Notes under the pieces: generated by a model | Told to the model about the DNA's origin: nothing | Database searches by the model: none | The model's input: only the letters and a program-made list of their open reading frames with translations | In this document: in pieces, positions 9,543 through 20,242 of the stretch | Numbering within the stretch: position 1 is the stretch's first letter | How the letters are laid out: the number at the start of each line of letters is the position of its first letter | Assembly (NCBI RefSeq): GCF_010183535.1 | Contig: NC_071331.1 | Location: 23,374,001-23,438,000 of the forward strand | Length of the DNA: 64,000 nt | Reading direction: 5' to 3' | DNA from: Caenorhabditis remanei | Lineage: Eukaryota; Nematoda; Chromadorea; Rhabditida; Rhabditidae | Translations under genes and position numbers: made by a program

Positions 9543-10032
9543 CATAGTTGTCCGGAATCCGGATTCCGGAAATTCCGGATTCCGGAATTCCGGGTTTTTT
9601 TTTGACATTCCGGTTCCGGTTCCGGATTCCGGAAAATGAAAATTTTCATTCCGGTTCCGGATTCCGGATTCCGGTTTTTTGAATTTTTTTTCCGGAATTC
9701 TGAGGTTTAAATTTTAAGAAATTTTTTGAGTTTTAAAGACAACTGCATTACTTCTTTTTCGATTTTGAACCTCAAAAGTAGTTTTAAACTTTATATATCA
9801 TTAAAAACACTCGAAAAAATGACTTTGTCTTGCAAATTTATCGAATCATTCCGAATTCCGGATTCCAGGTTCCGGATTTCGAAAATTTGATTCCGGTTCC
9901 GGATTCCGGATTCCGGTATTTGAAAAACTTCATTCCGGTTCCGGATTCCGGATTCCGGAAAATGAAAAATTTGATTCCGGTTCCGGATTCCGGATTCCGG
10001 TTTTCCGGAAAATGGCATTCCGTACAACTATG
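9543..10032. mobile_element. hAT-like MITE filled with TTCCGG repeats
   Basis: Inverted ends CATAGTTGT / ACAACTATG, flanked by an exact 8-bp direct repeat CTGCACAC (9535-9542 and 10033-10040). The interior is two arrays of imperfect GGTTCCGGATTCCGG units, in inverted order. An 8-bp duplication is typical of hAT elements. The overlapping frames here are artefacts of the repeat. Confidence 0.8.
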
Positions 10033-10230
10033 CTGCACACACTCTCGACATCATCGGGCACTCAGTGCAAGTAGAATATATTGATCCACTCATCGGACAA
10101 CTACGCACGGCCACTGGGTTCGACGGAGCGCATTTACTGACACGAGGGAAAGTTGGAGGGAATTTAAATAAATAGAAAAATTCTACTGTTTCAAATTTAT
10201 TTGGATAAAAAGCTGATCTAGAATTTATGA

Positions 10231-10251
10231 TTTCGACATTGTAATAATGAG
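10231..10251 (+). ncRNA. predicted 21U-RNA
   Basis: Core 10186-10193; U at 45; context TGAT. Confidence 0.55.
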
Positions 10252-10395
10252 GTTTCTGTTAAAAAATATATATAAACCACATGTTTTTTGCTTTATATTA
10301 TTACGATAAAAATTATGGATTTTTGTTTTCTATATTGAAAACAGGAAAAATTGAATCACAAAATTAATTGACGAAATGCTTGATTAATTTGAAAC

Positions 10396-10813
10396 GGCTC
10401 TATTACAGTTTAGATGTCCTTTGAACACTTGGGCGTCCCAAAAAACATTTAGACGTCCCTTGAAACGTTTAAACGTCCTTTCGGATGCCAAATATGTTCA
10501 AAAATGTTTAAACGTCCCAAAAAATGTTTAGACGTCCCTTCAACACTAAAAGCCACTGAAAGTGTTCAAGGGACGTCTAAACATTTTTTGGGACGTTTAA
10601 ATGTTTTTTGGGACGTTTAAATGTTTTTTGGGACGTTTAAATGTTTTTTGGGACGTTTAAATCTTCAGAACTATATTTTGGGATTTCAAGGGACGTCTAA
10701 ACATTTTTTGGGACGTTTAAATGTTTTTTGGGACGTCTAAACTTTTGAAAGGACGTTTAAGTGTTTTAAGGGACGTTTGAGTTTTTAAAGGACATCTAAA
10801 CTGTAATAGAGCC
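10396..10813. mobile_element. hAT-like MITE with internal minisatellite
   Basis: Inverted ends GGCTCTATTACAGTTTAGAT / ATCTAAACTGTAATAGAGCC and an exact 8-bp direct repeat TTTGAAAC at 10388-10395 and 10814-10821. Inside are many copies of a 21-bp unit starting GGGACGTTTAAATG, some inverted. Confidence 0.85.
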
Positions 10814-10863
10814 TTTGAAACTTTTAATGAATAAACATTAAAACAGATACAATTAATTTTATA

Positions 10864-11019
10864 TTTACTGTTTCAGAAAAAAATACTCAAAGTTTTCAAT
10901 TAAAGAAAAATAATACGTTCGGGAAAAAAAGAACCTTTTAAACTAGATTTGAAACAAGCGACAAATATCACTGTTTCAGAAAAGTTTGAATATTTTTTGT
11001 CGTAGAAATTGAACAATCT
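10864..11019 (+). repeat. Duplicated piRNA promoter unit, copy 2
   Basis: Paralogue of 8693-8848 with very few differences. Homology stops at GAACAATC, after which the two loci are unrelated. Confidence 0.8.
10914..10934 (+). ncRNA. predicted 21U-RNA (duplicated locus, copy 2)
   Basis: Core 10868-10875; U at 46; context TAAT. Paralogue of 8743. Confidence 0.6.
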
Positions 11020-11037
11020 ATTCTTGATGTAATGGGG
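11017..11037 (+). ncRNA. predicted 21U-RNA
   Basis: Core 10971-10978; U at 46; context CAAT. Promoter paralogous to that of 8846, with a different body. Confidence 0.6.
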
Positions 11038-11175
11038 ATTTTTAAAATTTACTGCTTCAAAAACATTTCAACCTCTAATAGCATACCGTCTGGAAGAAAA
11101 CTGATAAAAAGTTTTTAGAGAACTTTTACTGTTTCAAAATGTTCATTTACATTTTTCATATCTGTCATCAAGTAC

Positions 11176-11196
11176 TGATGTTATCGCGTTCTGGTG
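11176..11196 (+). ncRNA. predicted 21U-RNA
   Basis: Core 11129-11136; U at 47; context TACT. Confidence 0.6.
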
Positions 11197-11243
11197 GACA
11201 AATTTTACTATTTCAAAAGATCTGTCAAAAGTATTTTGCTTAA

Positions 11244-13506
11244 AAGGGGACTGCGGTATACCAAAAATTGAGATTTTTTGATATGGATCGACTCAGAATT
11301 TTGTAGAAAAGAGAAAAGTCTCTTGGAGCCAGGTCCGAAAATTGGTCTTAAACGAGTTAAGAGGCCTCAAAGTGTCAAAAAAGGGACTCTCGCATGGATT
11401 GTTTCATTACATTTCAACATTTTTTCACGTGCACGGCGAGAGAATTTTACTTTGGAATATAAGACAGGCCAAATTTGAAAATTTTTTTTCCTCGACAGTT
11501 TTCTCTTTGTATTTGGCAAAAAATGGGAAACTCATAATTGTTAAAATCTGGCGGATTTTTGAAAAGTATGTGATTTTTAACAGAGTTTTATGAATTCTCA
11601 GCTAGTCGAATTTTTCTGAAAAAGTTAACTCATGCTTGAAACTTTCTCTTTATTAGGATTTGATTAACGACAAGTTGGTAAGACTGGAACAATGTTCACA
11701 AAAAATTTTATTGAAGGAATTTTGAAAAGACAAACACAGAAAAGACAAACACGTAACAGTTACACTTTTGTGAAAAACAGAAAAGAAAAGTACGTGAAAA
11801 TTAGAATAATTTTGATTTCACGTGACGAACTCGAGCTTCCCCAAAATCGAAACTGTTACAACTCTGGGAATTATCCACGTATCGTTGTGTATGAGTTTCA
11901 GAGTGCTACCTGAAATTAAAAACGAATTGAACGTATTGACACAAAAAAAGAAAACGACAAACCTCATTGTGACTTAGAAGAGCATTTTGTAAGATATCAA
12001 CATAAGCCAATAACAACGATAGATTGATATAAATAAAATTTTGCTCCAAACACAATATAATATATCTGAAAATCTGAAAGGATTATTCTTGAAACCGTAA
12101 TCGTTAAGTTACCTTCTAAACACTATTGAGAAGTCCAATTAGCATTAAAAACCCAAGTAATAGAACTGGGAATTGAAAATTAGATGAAAAATCTGCAAAT
12201 TTGTGGTTGTTTCTTACCTGGATTCAATAATTTTCTCTGGAATAGGCATATTTCAATGTATAGGGCTATATCTCATTTCACATCTAGCAGCAAATTTGCC
12301 ATCAAGGAGGAATAAAACAAATCATCAAAACGTGGTTTTCTTTCCAGAATGTATTTTTTTATAAACGTGGCAGAATTTTAAATAACAAGCCACGTTGAAA
12401 AACGTCCTTTGTTTTTTGAGTGACACGTCATTTGTTTTGATGATTTGTTTTATTCCTTCCTGCTGGTAAATTTGCTGCTTGATGTGACATGAGATATAGC
12501 TCTATACATTGAAATATGCCTATTCCAGAGAAAATTATTGAATCCAGGTAAGAAACAACCACAAATTTGCAGATTTTTCATCTAATTTTCAATTCCCAAT
12601 TCTATTACTTGGGTTTTTAATGCTAATTGGACTTCTCAATAGTGTTTAGAAGGTAACTTAACGATTACGGTTTCAAGAATAATCCTTTCAGATTTTCAGA
12701 TATATTATATTGTGTTTGGAGCAAAATTTTATTTATATCAATCTATCGTTGTTATTGGCTTATGTTGATATCTTACAAAATGCTCTTCTAAGTCACAATG
12801 AGGTTTGTCGTTTTCTTTTTTTGTGTCAATACGTTCAATTCGTTTTTAATTTCAGGTAGCTCTCTGAAACTCATACACAACGATACGTGAATAATTCCCA
12901 GAGTTGTAACAGTTTCGATTTTGGGGAAGCCCGAGTTCGTCACGTGAAATCAAAATTATTCTAATTTTCACGTACTTTTTTCTGTTTTTCACAAAAGTGT
13001 AACTGTTACGTTTCTGTGTTTGTCTTTTTCAATAAAAACTGGTCGAATTTTTACGTAACTATTTTTGAAACTGTTTCAAAAAATCAAATTGACAGCTGAC
13101 CTTAATCAGTTTCTACAAACCAGTTGAGGAAAAACTGTAATTTCGTAGAAATCCTGTTGAATTTCCCAGAAGTTCTAAAAATTTTCCGTTTTCTAACAAT
13201 TTTGGGAGATTCATTCAATTTCCACATCAATTCTTGGAATTTCGCAACACTCAATTTTTTCTGTGAAAACTCACAGGAAAGTTGAAAATTTGTGAAAAAA
13301 CAGACGACGAAAAAAAATTTTCAAATTTGGCCTGTCTTATATGATGAAAAATTCCATGCGAGAGGCCTTTTTTTGACACTTTGAGGCCTCATAACTCGTT
13401 TCAGACGAATTTTCGGACCTAGCTCCAAGAGACTTTTCTCTTTTCTACAAAATTCGGAGTCGATTCATATCAAAAAACTCAATTTTTGGAATACCGCAGT
13501 CCCCTT
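11244..13506. mobile_element. Palindromic TTAA element (2.26 kb foldback)
   Basis: Two arms of about 1.1 kb (11244-12370 and 12415-13506) are inverted copies with scattered mismatches. The termini are AAGGGGACTGCGGTATACC and its near reverse complement. TTAA flanks both sides (11240-11243, 13507-13510). Resembles the PALTTAA class of nematode elements. No transposase is visible, so it must be mobilised in trans. Frames in the arms (11278-11913) are unsupported. Confidence 0.85.
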
Positions 13507-13922
13507 TTAAGGCTAATATGTTTCGTAGACGGTTAAGAGGAAATTATTCAAAAAAAGGTTTTCTTCTAAAATAACTTTATTTCTGTAACTCGCGTTTCGG
13601 CGGAGCGCATTTACTGACACGAGGGAAGATTGGAGGAAATTTGAATGAATTGAGAATTCCTACTGTTTCGAAAACTTTTTGAATCAAATTGTGATCTAGA
13701 ACTTATGATTATTTATTTGATATCTGGTGAAATTACTGTGTCAAAAACTTTAGAACCAAAATTTTTTTCATTTAAATAACGTAGAACATTGCGATCAGGT
13801 TCTTAACTAGGTTGGCCTCTATTGGAATAATTTGATTACAAATATGTCTAATTAAACAAAAAACTGGAAAAAATTTACTGTTTCAAAAAATTTTGAGAAT
13901 GAAACAATGGTTTTGTAAGTAA

Positions 13923-13943
13923 TGCCGCTCCTGAATATGTTAT
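13923..13943 (+). ncRNA. predicted 21U-RNA
   Basis: Core 13878-13885; U at 45; context TAAT. Confidence 0.5.
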
Positions 13944-14081
13944 TGTTTCAACCAAAACTGGAAAATTATAAAAGTAGTGAAGATTTGCAATTGAATCGCG
14001 GAGCTAACGTATTAGATTTTAGGAGAAAATAATTACTGTTTCACCAGAATTCTATTTTGACAGAAGCTAAATTGACACTAA

Positions 14082-14102
14082 TGATTTTTTTGCAATTTCA
14101 AG
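14082..14102 (+). ncRNA. predicted 21U-RNA
   Basis: Core 14036-14043; U at 46; context TAAT. The promoter resembles that of the candidate at 15632. Confidence 0.6.
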
Positions 14103-14171
14103 TGAATTTTAAATTCTAAAAGTTACTGTTTCAAAAAATTTTCTTAGAATTTTGTTGGTAGACAGCAATAT

Positions 14172-14192
14172 TTCATCTAACTCAAAAGTTCC
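14172..14192 (+). ncRNA. predicted 21U-RNA
   Basis: Core 14126-14133; U at 46; context TATT. Confidence 0.55.
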
Positions 14193-14461
14193 GCTCCAAA
14201 GCAAAAGTAATTCACGGATTTATAATTTATATGAATAATTTTTTACTTACTGTTTCAGAAAAAATCAAAATATTCGATAAAATGATTTAAAATCTTTTAA
14301 AACTAGATTGCCACAAGTGACAAATACTACTGTTTCAAAAAAATTGGAATATTTTCTGTCGTAAAGATTTTTGGAGTTAAAGCTATTTTTTTGATTTATG
14401 AGGATTTTTCTTTACTGTTTCAATAATTTCATTGAAAATTTTCATCTCCGTTATAAAATAC

Positions 14462-14482
14462 TGACATCGTGAATTTTACAGT
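14462..14482 (+). ncRNA. predicted 21U-RNA
   Basis: Core 14415-14422; U at 47; context TACT. Confidence 0.55.
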
Positions 14483-14507
14483 TTCGAAAGTTTATTAAAA
14501 GTTTTTT

Positions 14508-15045
14508 GCTTAAGGCTAATATGTTTCGATTGGCGGATCGGCATGAACGAATCGGTGAAAATACCAAAAGGGCCCAAAGCGCATTAAACTAGCCTAGAAT
14601 AGTCAAAAATAGAAAATAAAAGAATCTACAAAGCCATTATTTCTCGACAGTGCGAGTAGAATATATTGATCCGGTCGTTGGACCGCTACGCGTGACCGCG
14701 ACGCACGACCGCAAGCTGTTGGGGGCAAGAAAGGGAGGAGAGTGTGTATCAGAGTTGTGCGCAAGTGATTTTTTTCTAAAACGGAAGTCGGAAGTTGGAA
14801 GTCGGAAGTCGGAAGTAGATTTTTTCGCAAATATTCCAAATTCCAAGAGAAAAATCATAGAACTCGCTAAAATCATTGTAAAATTGGGTTTGGCTGTAGA
14901 AAGGCCTCCTATTTGACCATTTTTTCCATGTATTTCTGCGAAATGTATTCTTCCTAAATTTCACAGTGTTGAAATGACGGAAGTCGGAATTCCGCGCAAC
15001 TCTGGTGTGTATGTATGGCCGCGGAGTGCGTTTACTGACACGAGA
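14508..15045 (+). repeat. Dispersed repeat block with GC-rich fragments
   Basis: Contains GTAGAATATATTGATCC (shared with 10071-10087) and the module GGAGYGCRTTTACTGACAC, which recurs near 10125, 13607, 15021 and 63112. Transposon family unknown. Confidence 0.45.
14782..14816 (+). repeat. Short tandem repeat, unit GGAAGTC
   Basis: About five copies of a 7-bp unit (GGAAGTC or GGAAGTT). Confidence 0.7.
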
Positions 15046-15196
15046 AAATATTGGAGGGAATTTAAATATATAAAAAATGTCTACCGTTTCAAAAACTTTT
15101 TGGGTGAAAAGCTGATCTAGAATATTATTCATTCATTATCAGGTGGAATTACTGTTTCAAAAACTATAAAATATACATTTTTTGTTTGAATTACAT

Positions 15197-15217
15197 TTGA
15201 AATCAATGATGATGATG
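15197..15217 (+). ncRNA. predicted 21U-RNA
   Basis: Core 15152-15159; U at 45; context CATT. Confidence 0.55.
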
Positions 15218-15279
15218 ACATGTACCATTTTACTGTTTCAGAAAACCACTTCATCAAATAACAGAAAAAACTTTATTGT

Positions 15280-15300
15280 TTCAACAAAATTTGAAACTGA
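15280..15300 (+). ncRNA. predicted 21U-RNA
   Basis: Core 15233-15240; U at 47; context TGTT. Confidence 0.5.
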
Positions 15301-15430
15301 ACAATTTGGGTATTGTAAGTAATACTACTTCAGCAAACTGAACAACATTTAAAAGTGATGTGTCCACTAACACAATATTGTTACTGTTTCAACGAAACCT
15401 GGAACATTTTGAAGTTAGTGAGACTAATGA

Positions 15431-15451
15431 TGTCGATACCCCAAAATCTTC
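15431..15451 (+). ncRNA. predicted 21U-RNA
   Basis: Core 15384-15391; U at 47; context TGAT. Confidence 0.55.
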
Positions 15452-15631
15452 AAATAAGAAACCTTGGAACATTTTTTACTGGAAAAATATCAAAAAATAC
15501 TGTTTCAACAGTTGTTTGAAGGAAGCGTTACGAGATTGCTATCATCTGTTTGGCTCAAATTATTAGATTTTAAGAGAAAAAGATACTGTTTCACCAGAAT
15601 TAGATTTTGACAGAAACTAAACTGACACTAA

Positions 15632-15652
15632 TGAGTAAAGGCGATAACTCTA
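15632..15652 (+). ncRNA. predicted 21U-RNA
   Basis: Core 15586-15593; U at 46; context TAAT. Promoter paralogous to that of 14082 (shared CACTAATGA at the start), different body. Confidence 0.6.
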
Positions 15653-15929
15653 GGTGAGCAAAAGAATATTTTAATTCCAAAATATTAAAAAAAACTGTTT
15701 CAAAAAAAACAGATGAATCGTTTTAGTTTGTATAGATAAATTGTGTTTTCACTTTTTTTCCAATTAAAAATTGTATAAATTTTTTGAAAACAGAAATAAA
15801 TTCAGAAATTCCTATTTTACAACTTTTTCAAATAATTGAAATTGAACAATAGTATCAAAATTTCTTTTAAAAAGATGAAAATTTACTGTTTCCACAAAAA
15901 TTGATTTTGATGAAAACAATAAGAATTTT

Positions 15930-16205
15930 CAAGGTCCGGCCCGGCCCGATGGCCCGGCATCAAAAAAAGGTACCTGTTTTTTACCAAATTTTCTGAATTT
16001 ATTTGAAATTTTACATTAAAAATTTCAATTTTTTGATGCATAACTATATTTTGATTGAATTCTGAAGTATAGTCAAAAATTCAACATTTTTGGGAAAAAA
16101 TTCAAAAAAAATCAAATTTTCGTTCAAAATTTCAGTTCAAATTTTTCAGCCGGGCCGGGCCTCGGGCCTTGGAAATTCTCGTCACGGCCCGGCCCGTTGC
16201 AAGTA
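15930..16205. repeat. GGCCCGG-rich inverted repeat
   Basis: Left edge CAAGGTCCGGCCCGGCCCG, right edge GCCGGGCCGGGCC then CGGCCCGGCCCGTTG, AT-rich in between. Related in composition to the MITE at 18010-18292, but I see no clear target duplication. Confidence 0.5.
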
Positions 16206-16354
16206 TGATAATTTTACTAATGCAAAAATTGCTAGTTTAACCGAACTTTGCTGTTTCAAAAAAAAACCAATGAAAATTTTCAATCTTTTTGCGAAAATTA
16301 AAGTTTCACTGTTTCAAGATTTTTTGGAAAATCGAAAACAAATCAGAAGTACGA

Positions 16355-16375
16355 TAATTGTATCTGGTAGAAAAA
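16355..16375 (+). ncRNA. predicted 21U-RNA
   Basis: Core 16309-16316; U at 46; context CGAT. Confidence 0.6.
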
Positions 16376-16427
16376 AATCACTGTTTCAGAAAAAAAAAAC
16401 AAAATTTAGAGTATTTATCCGAACTGT

Positions 16428-16448
16428 TTCACCAATATATCATATTTC
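16428..16448 (+). ncRNA. predicted 21U-RNA
   Basis: Core 16381-16388; U at 47; context TGTT. The U falls inside the next core (16424-16431), so one of the two may be silent. Confidence 0.4.
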
Positions 16449-16818
16449 ACTTCAAAAAATTCACAAAATGAAAAATCCTCGATTTTCCAACAAAAATCAT
16501 CAGTTGCAACTTTCAAAAAAAAACCGTTTTCTAACTGTCTGCGTCTCTCAAATACTCACTATCTACAAAACAAATATAAATAGAAATGAGAAGGAATGAG
16601 CTTCTCTATTTTCTCTTTTTCTCAAACGGACAGAGATTATTAACACTGGCTTGTCGCTTATTGTTGTTCAATGAGGAGGATGGTAATGATTTGGGAACAC
16701 AGAAAATGTTGAGAATTTTTTAAAAACAGTTTCAGTGGAAAATGATGTTTTTGATATAGGATTGGGATTTTAATAGCTTTTTTTTAGAGCCATTTTCATT
16801 TTTTAACAATTTAAATAC

Positions 16819-16839
16819 AATGGGAAATCGTATCAATTA
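16819..16839 (-). ncRNA. predicted 21U-RNA
   Basis: Core 16878-16885; U at 46; context CGTT. Confidence 0.5.
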
Positions 16840-17144
16840 ACGATATCAAAAACCTCAGTTTTGTAGTCATATCTTTTTGAAACAGAACATTTTATTTTGA
16901 CTTCAGAATTTTTGTCACGACAGCTTGTTTGCTATTTTAATTGATAGAAAAAAGCAATATTGCGACATTATTGATAAAATGTAAATAAAAAAGATTAGTG
17001 AAAGTTGAAACTGTAATTTTATTCAAAGAAACTGTTATTTGTGCACAATTCAGTTTAATTTTAATTAGGATTGTTATTTTTCAATTTTTGAAAATTTTGA
17101 TAATTATTCAACGTGTTTTTTTAAAATCACAGTCGTAAATTTAA

Positions 17145-17165
17145 AGCAAATCAAAGCTAGCAGAA
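17145..17165 (-). ncRNA. predicted 21U-RNA
   Basis: Core 17204-17211; U at 46; context CAGT. Confidence 0.5.
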
Positions 17166-17335
17166 CTGCCAATTTAAATATTTGCAAAAATTCACAATAA
17201 CTTTGAAACAGGTAATTTAGGCGAAATGTGTTTTTATTTAATATTGAAAATTCTTCCAATACCAGTCAAAATTAAAAAAAAAATGTAAAAAAATTTGAAA
17301 CAGGTAATTGATATCTAGTATTGGCACTGCATGCT

Positions 17336-17443
17336 TCTTACAACCGCGCTCTACCGAAACCAAAAAAATAGTGTACAAAACTGAGAGAGGCAGAAAAAAT
17401 TTTTTTTAAAAAGGATTTCGGTGGGCGCAGTTGTCAACCTAAT
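17336..17443. repeat. MITE, TACAACCGCGCTCTACCGAA family, copy 1
   Basis: About 105 bp with imperfect inverted ends TTACAACCGCGCTCTACCG and CGGTGGGCGCAGTTGT. Other copies lie at 19446-19546, 19830-19913 (partial, inverted) and 41090-41203 (inverted). Confidence 0.7.
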
Positions 17444-17884
17444 AATTTAAGCAAAAAGTTATTTTTATTTTAAAATCCAGAAAAGAAAAAAACGATTCTA
17501 CCCTGTCAATAGCAGTCAAAACTTTAATATAAAAATTTTCAACAAATTTGAAACAGAAATATTTTTTCAGAGTGTCTTTTAGATAGAAACAGTGATAAAG
17601 ACATGTTTTGAGCAATTACACGGTATATAGCAAACTGTTTAAAAAAGTTATTGGAAATTCCCACTTTTTGAACAAAAAATGTTGAGTATCTGGCCTTAAG
17701 TTGCTTGATTTAAAGTAAATTTCAGTTGAAAGCCCCGGAAATGTGATTTTACTGTTCTGTTTCAAAAAATTTTGAAAAATTTATTGTTCAAGATTAGAAT
17801 TTTGAAGTTCTTCGTTCATAACATTAAATGAAAATTACTGTTTCAAATGTTTTGAAAAAAAATGTGATTTCTCAGTAAACTCAA

Positions 17885-17905
17885 TTAATTGGTTGTCATT
17901 GATGT
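17885..17905 (+). ncRNA. predicted 21U-RNA
   Basis: Core 17838-17845; U at 47; context CAAT. Confidence 0.6.
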
Positions 17906-18009
17906 TCAAAATTATTGCGTTCTAAATTGAAAACACTATTTGAAACGAAAAACTAATATTATATCACGAAATACAGAAAGACATGCAAAAATTATGTGAC
18001 TGTTTTAAC

Positions 18010-18292
18010 CATAGTTGTCAAGGCCCGGTAGAAAATTTTCAAGGCCCGGCCCGGCCCGAAGGCCCGGCTTCAAAAAATGACCCTTTTTTCCTAATTTTTT
18101 TTCGAAATTTTTTCAATTTTTTATCGAAAATGTGACCATTTTTTACTATTTTTCAGATTTTCTTCTAATTCTGAATCATAGCCGAAAATTTGATTTTTTC
18201 GCGAAAAAATTCAAAAAATTCGAAAAAATTTGAAAAAATTTGAAAATTTGACTTTCGCGCCAATTTGCCCGGGCCGGGCCTTGACAACTATG
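18010..18292. mobile_element. hAT-like MITE, CATAGTTGTC ends
   Basis: Inverted ends CATAGTTGTCAAGGCCCGG / CCGGGCCTTGACAACTATG and an exact 8-bp target duplication GTTTTAAC (18002-18009, 18293-18300). Ends match the element at 9543. Confidence 0.85.
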
Positions 18293-19301
18293 GTTTTAAC
18301 CAATCATGAAGATGTTGTTATCCATTTTATTCAAATAGAAAGACAATAATGTATAAAAAATTCAAACCAAAGTGAAAAATACCTTTCATATTTTTCTGTT
18401 TCAAAAAAACGTGAAACATTTTGTTTTCGAAGATATCTGAAGCAAACACATCGAAAATTAGCAAATTTCGGCTCAAAAAAGTTTCTGTTTTAATAAATGT
18501 TCTTATAAATTTGTTGTAAGACTACAATATTCCTTCCACTGAATTCATTGTGAATTTAAATGTCGCTCGTTGAAAAGTCAAATGAAACTTTATACGCTTA
18601 CAGTTTAAGTTGTCGCCTACAATCCCCTGCCGCGCTTTCAAGAAAAAAATTGGTAAATTCTGGCCGGAACTATCAATTTTAACTGAAAATACAGATATCA
18701 CGAAATATTTTGTCTCAAAAATAGAATTCAAGCATTTTGATGTTTAAACTTCATCAGACGGTTATATGAAACAAAATTCAAACATTTTTTACTGCTTCAG
18801 AAATTAAAAAAAAGCTTCTGTATTCAATGGAGAATGTTATTTTTGACGAACTCTAGTTCTCCTATAACAAATCGATTTTGAGCTCTGGATATTTCAAAAT
18901 AGCTCGAAGAGCACATCGTTTAGAAAAATTTACCGTTTCAAAAGTTCATTTTCCGAAATAAAACTATTTACAAGTACTGGTATCTTGAAATTTGATTTTG
19001 ACCAGAAAGACATGAAGTTAGGGTCAAAAATTTAAAAATTCAGGTTTTTTTCAAAAGTGACACAATTTCACCATCAGCATGGTGGAGCATGATGAAAAAC
19101 TTTTTCACTGTTTTACGCGCATTAAAAATCTTTGCTATCAAAATTATATTTAGTTTTTGCAACGAGATTTTTTCTGAGTAACTTCATTAATCCATTCGAA
19201 AAAAAATTCTAAAACAATTAGTGTCTGAAAACGACTGTTTTTTGTTGTTTTTTACTGTTTCAACTGAACACTGAACTGTTTCATTTTGAAGGTAACAATG
19301 A

Positions 19302-19322
19302 TGAAGCTCAAATATTTCGTGC
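19302..19322 (+). ncRNA. predicted 21U-RNA
   Basis: Core 19255-19262; U at 47; context TGAT. Confidence 0.5.
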
Positions 19323-19343
19323 TGTAGGGCCATTCAGCAAAAA
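19323..19343 (+). ncRNA. predicted 21U-RNA
   Basis: Core 19276-19283; U at 47; context TGCT. Two cores 21 bp apart would give two abutting piRNAs (19302 and 19323). Confidence 0.5.
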
Positions 19344-19445
19344 GTGAAAACATATTTGAAATCAGCGCAAAATTAGTTATGACCCTCCCTCTTGTCTCAA
19401 CACGACACTTTTCAAAATTTGAAAAACGCTTTGTCATCGCGACAC

Positions 19446-19546
19446 ACGTCTTACAACCACGCTCTACCGAAACCGAAGAAAATAGTGTGGGAAGTAGAGA
19501 GACTCAGAGAAAAAGGGCATTTCGGTGGAGCGCAGTTGTAGGAACT
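19446..19546. repeat. MITE, TACAACCGCGCTCTACCGAA family, copy 2
   Basis: TCTTACAACCACGCTCTACCG at left and TTTCGGTGGAGCGCAGTTGTA at right, separated by about 60 bp. Confidence 0.7.
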
Positions 19547-19646
19547 GTGACGAGCTAATAACTATTTCCCGTTTCAAAAAGCTATCTAAGCGCAGATGCT
19601 ATTCAAGAAATCAGTTTCCAAGTTTGCAACACATGAAAAAGCTAAA

Positions 19647-19667
19647 ATTGTTTTTATATTACTTGAA
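19647..19667 (-). ncRNA. predicted 21U-RNA
   Basis: Core 19707-19714; U at 47; context TGAT. Confidence 0.5.
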
Positions 19668-19829
19668 TCAAAATTGGGAACATCTTTTACAAAACAAGAG
19701 AAACTTTGAAACAGTAACCAATTTTTACCTATTTTTTATAACATTTAACAATATCGAAATAAAAAACAGTAGTACATCTCTAGAAATATAATTTAAGAAC
19801 TAAGAAATATATATATCAGTAGGCCGTTG

Positions 19830-19913
19830 TCTCTTTTTTTTTTTGAGTCTCTTATATTCGCACACAGTTTCCTTCGGTTTCGGTAGAGCGCGGTTGTAAG
19901 AAGCGTGCCGTGC
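19830..19913. repeat. MITE, same family, partial inverted copy
   Basis: Only the CGGTTTCGGTAGAGCGCGG end is well preserved. Confidence 0.6.
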
Positions 19914-20075
19914 AAATATAAGTGAGGAAAACATTTTCTCAAGGAAACCACTGGAATAATCAAGTAAAAATTGGTGATTCTGTTTCAAACATTCTTGAAA
20001 CAGTGAAAAATTCAAATGAGGCATTTTGAGTGTTTAATTCAATGGAATACAGTGTGTACAGTATTTATAATAACT

Positions 20076-20096
20076 CCATCGACCAAGATTTAGTAA
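20076..20096 (-). ncRNA. predicted 21U-RNA
   Basis: Core 20135-20142; U at 46; context TGCT. Confidence 0.5.
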
Positions 20097-20242
20097 GCAG
20101 CACAGACATCAAAAATCAGATTAGGAGCAGTGTCTGAAACAGTGAAAATTGAAAAATTTCAGTAATAATCATCGACCATTAAAAATTTAAAAATTGCTGT
20201 TTCATTACGGTTAAAAATTAATTGAACAATTTATTTAAACAG

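Larger units (their letters stand above)
8300..16480 (+). other. piRNA cluster, segment B, plus strand only
   Basis: Exact cores start at 8308, 8389, 8535, 8617, 8697, 8800, 8939, 9189, 10186, 10868, 10971, 11129, 13071, 13878, 14036, 14126, 14250, 14330, 14415, 15152, 15233, 15384, 15500, 15586, 15695, 16251, 16309, 16381 and 16424. I found no exact minus-strand core between 8290 and 16877. The first twelve all have YRNT with its T 45-47 nt from the core C. Core-free intervals match transposon insertions (9543-10032, 10396-10813, 11244-13506). No protein gene is recognisable here. Confidence 0.85.

Noticed and set aside
9540..10030. Regularly spaced GGTTCCGGATTCCGG units, CRISPR-like at first sight
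   Set aside because: There are no unique spacers of constant length, the units are contiguous and inverted in two halves, and the whole is bounded by MITE ends with an 8-bp duplication in a eukaryotic genome.
11278..11913. Frames inside the left arm of the palindrome
   Set aside because: They are not conserved in the inverted copy and match no transposase motif; the element is better read as nonautonomous.
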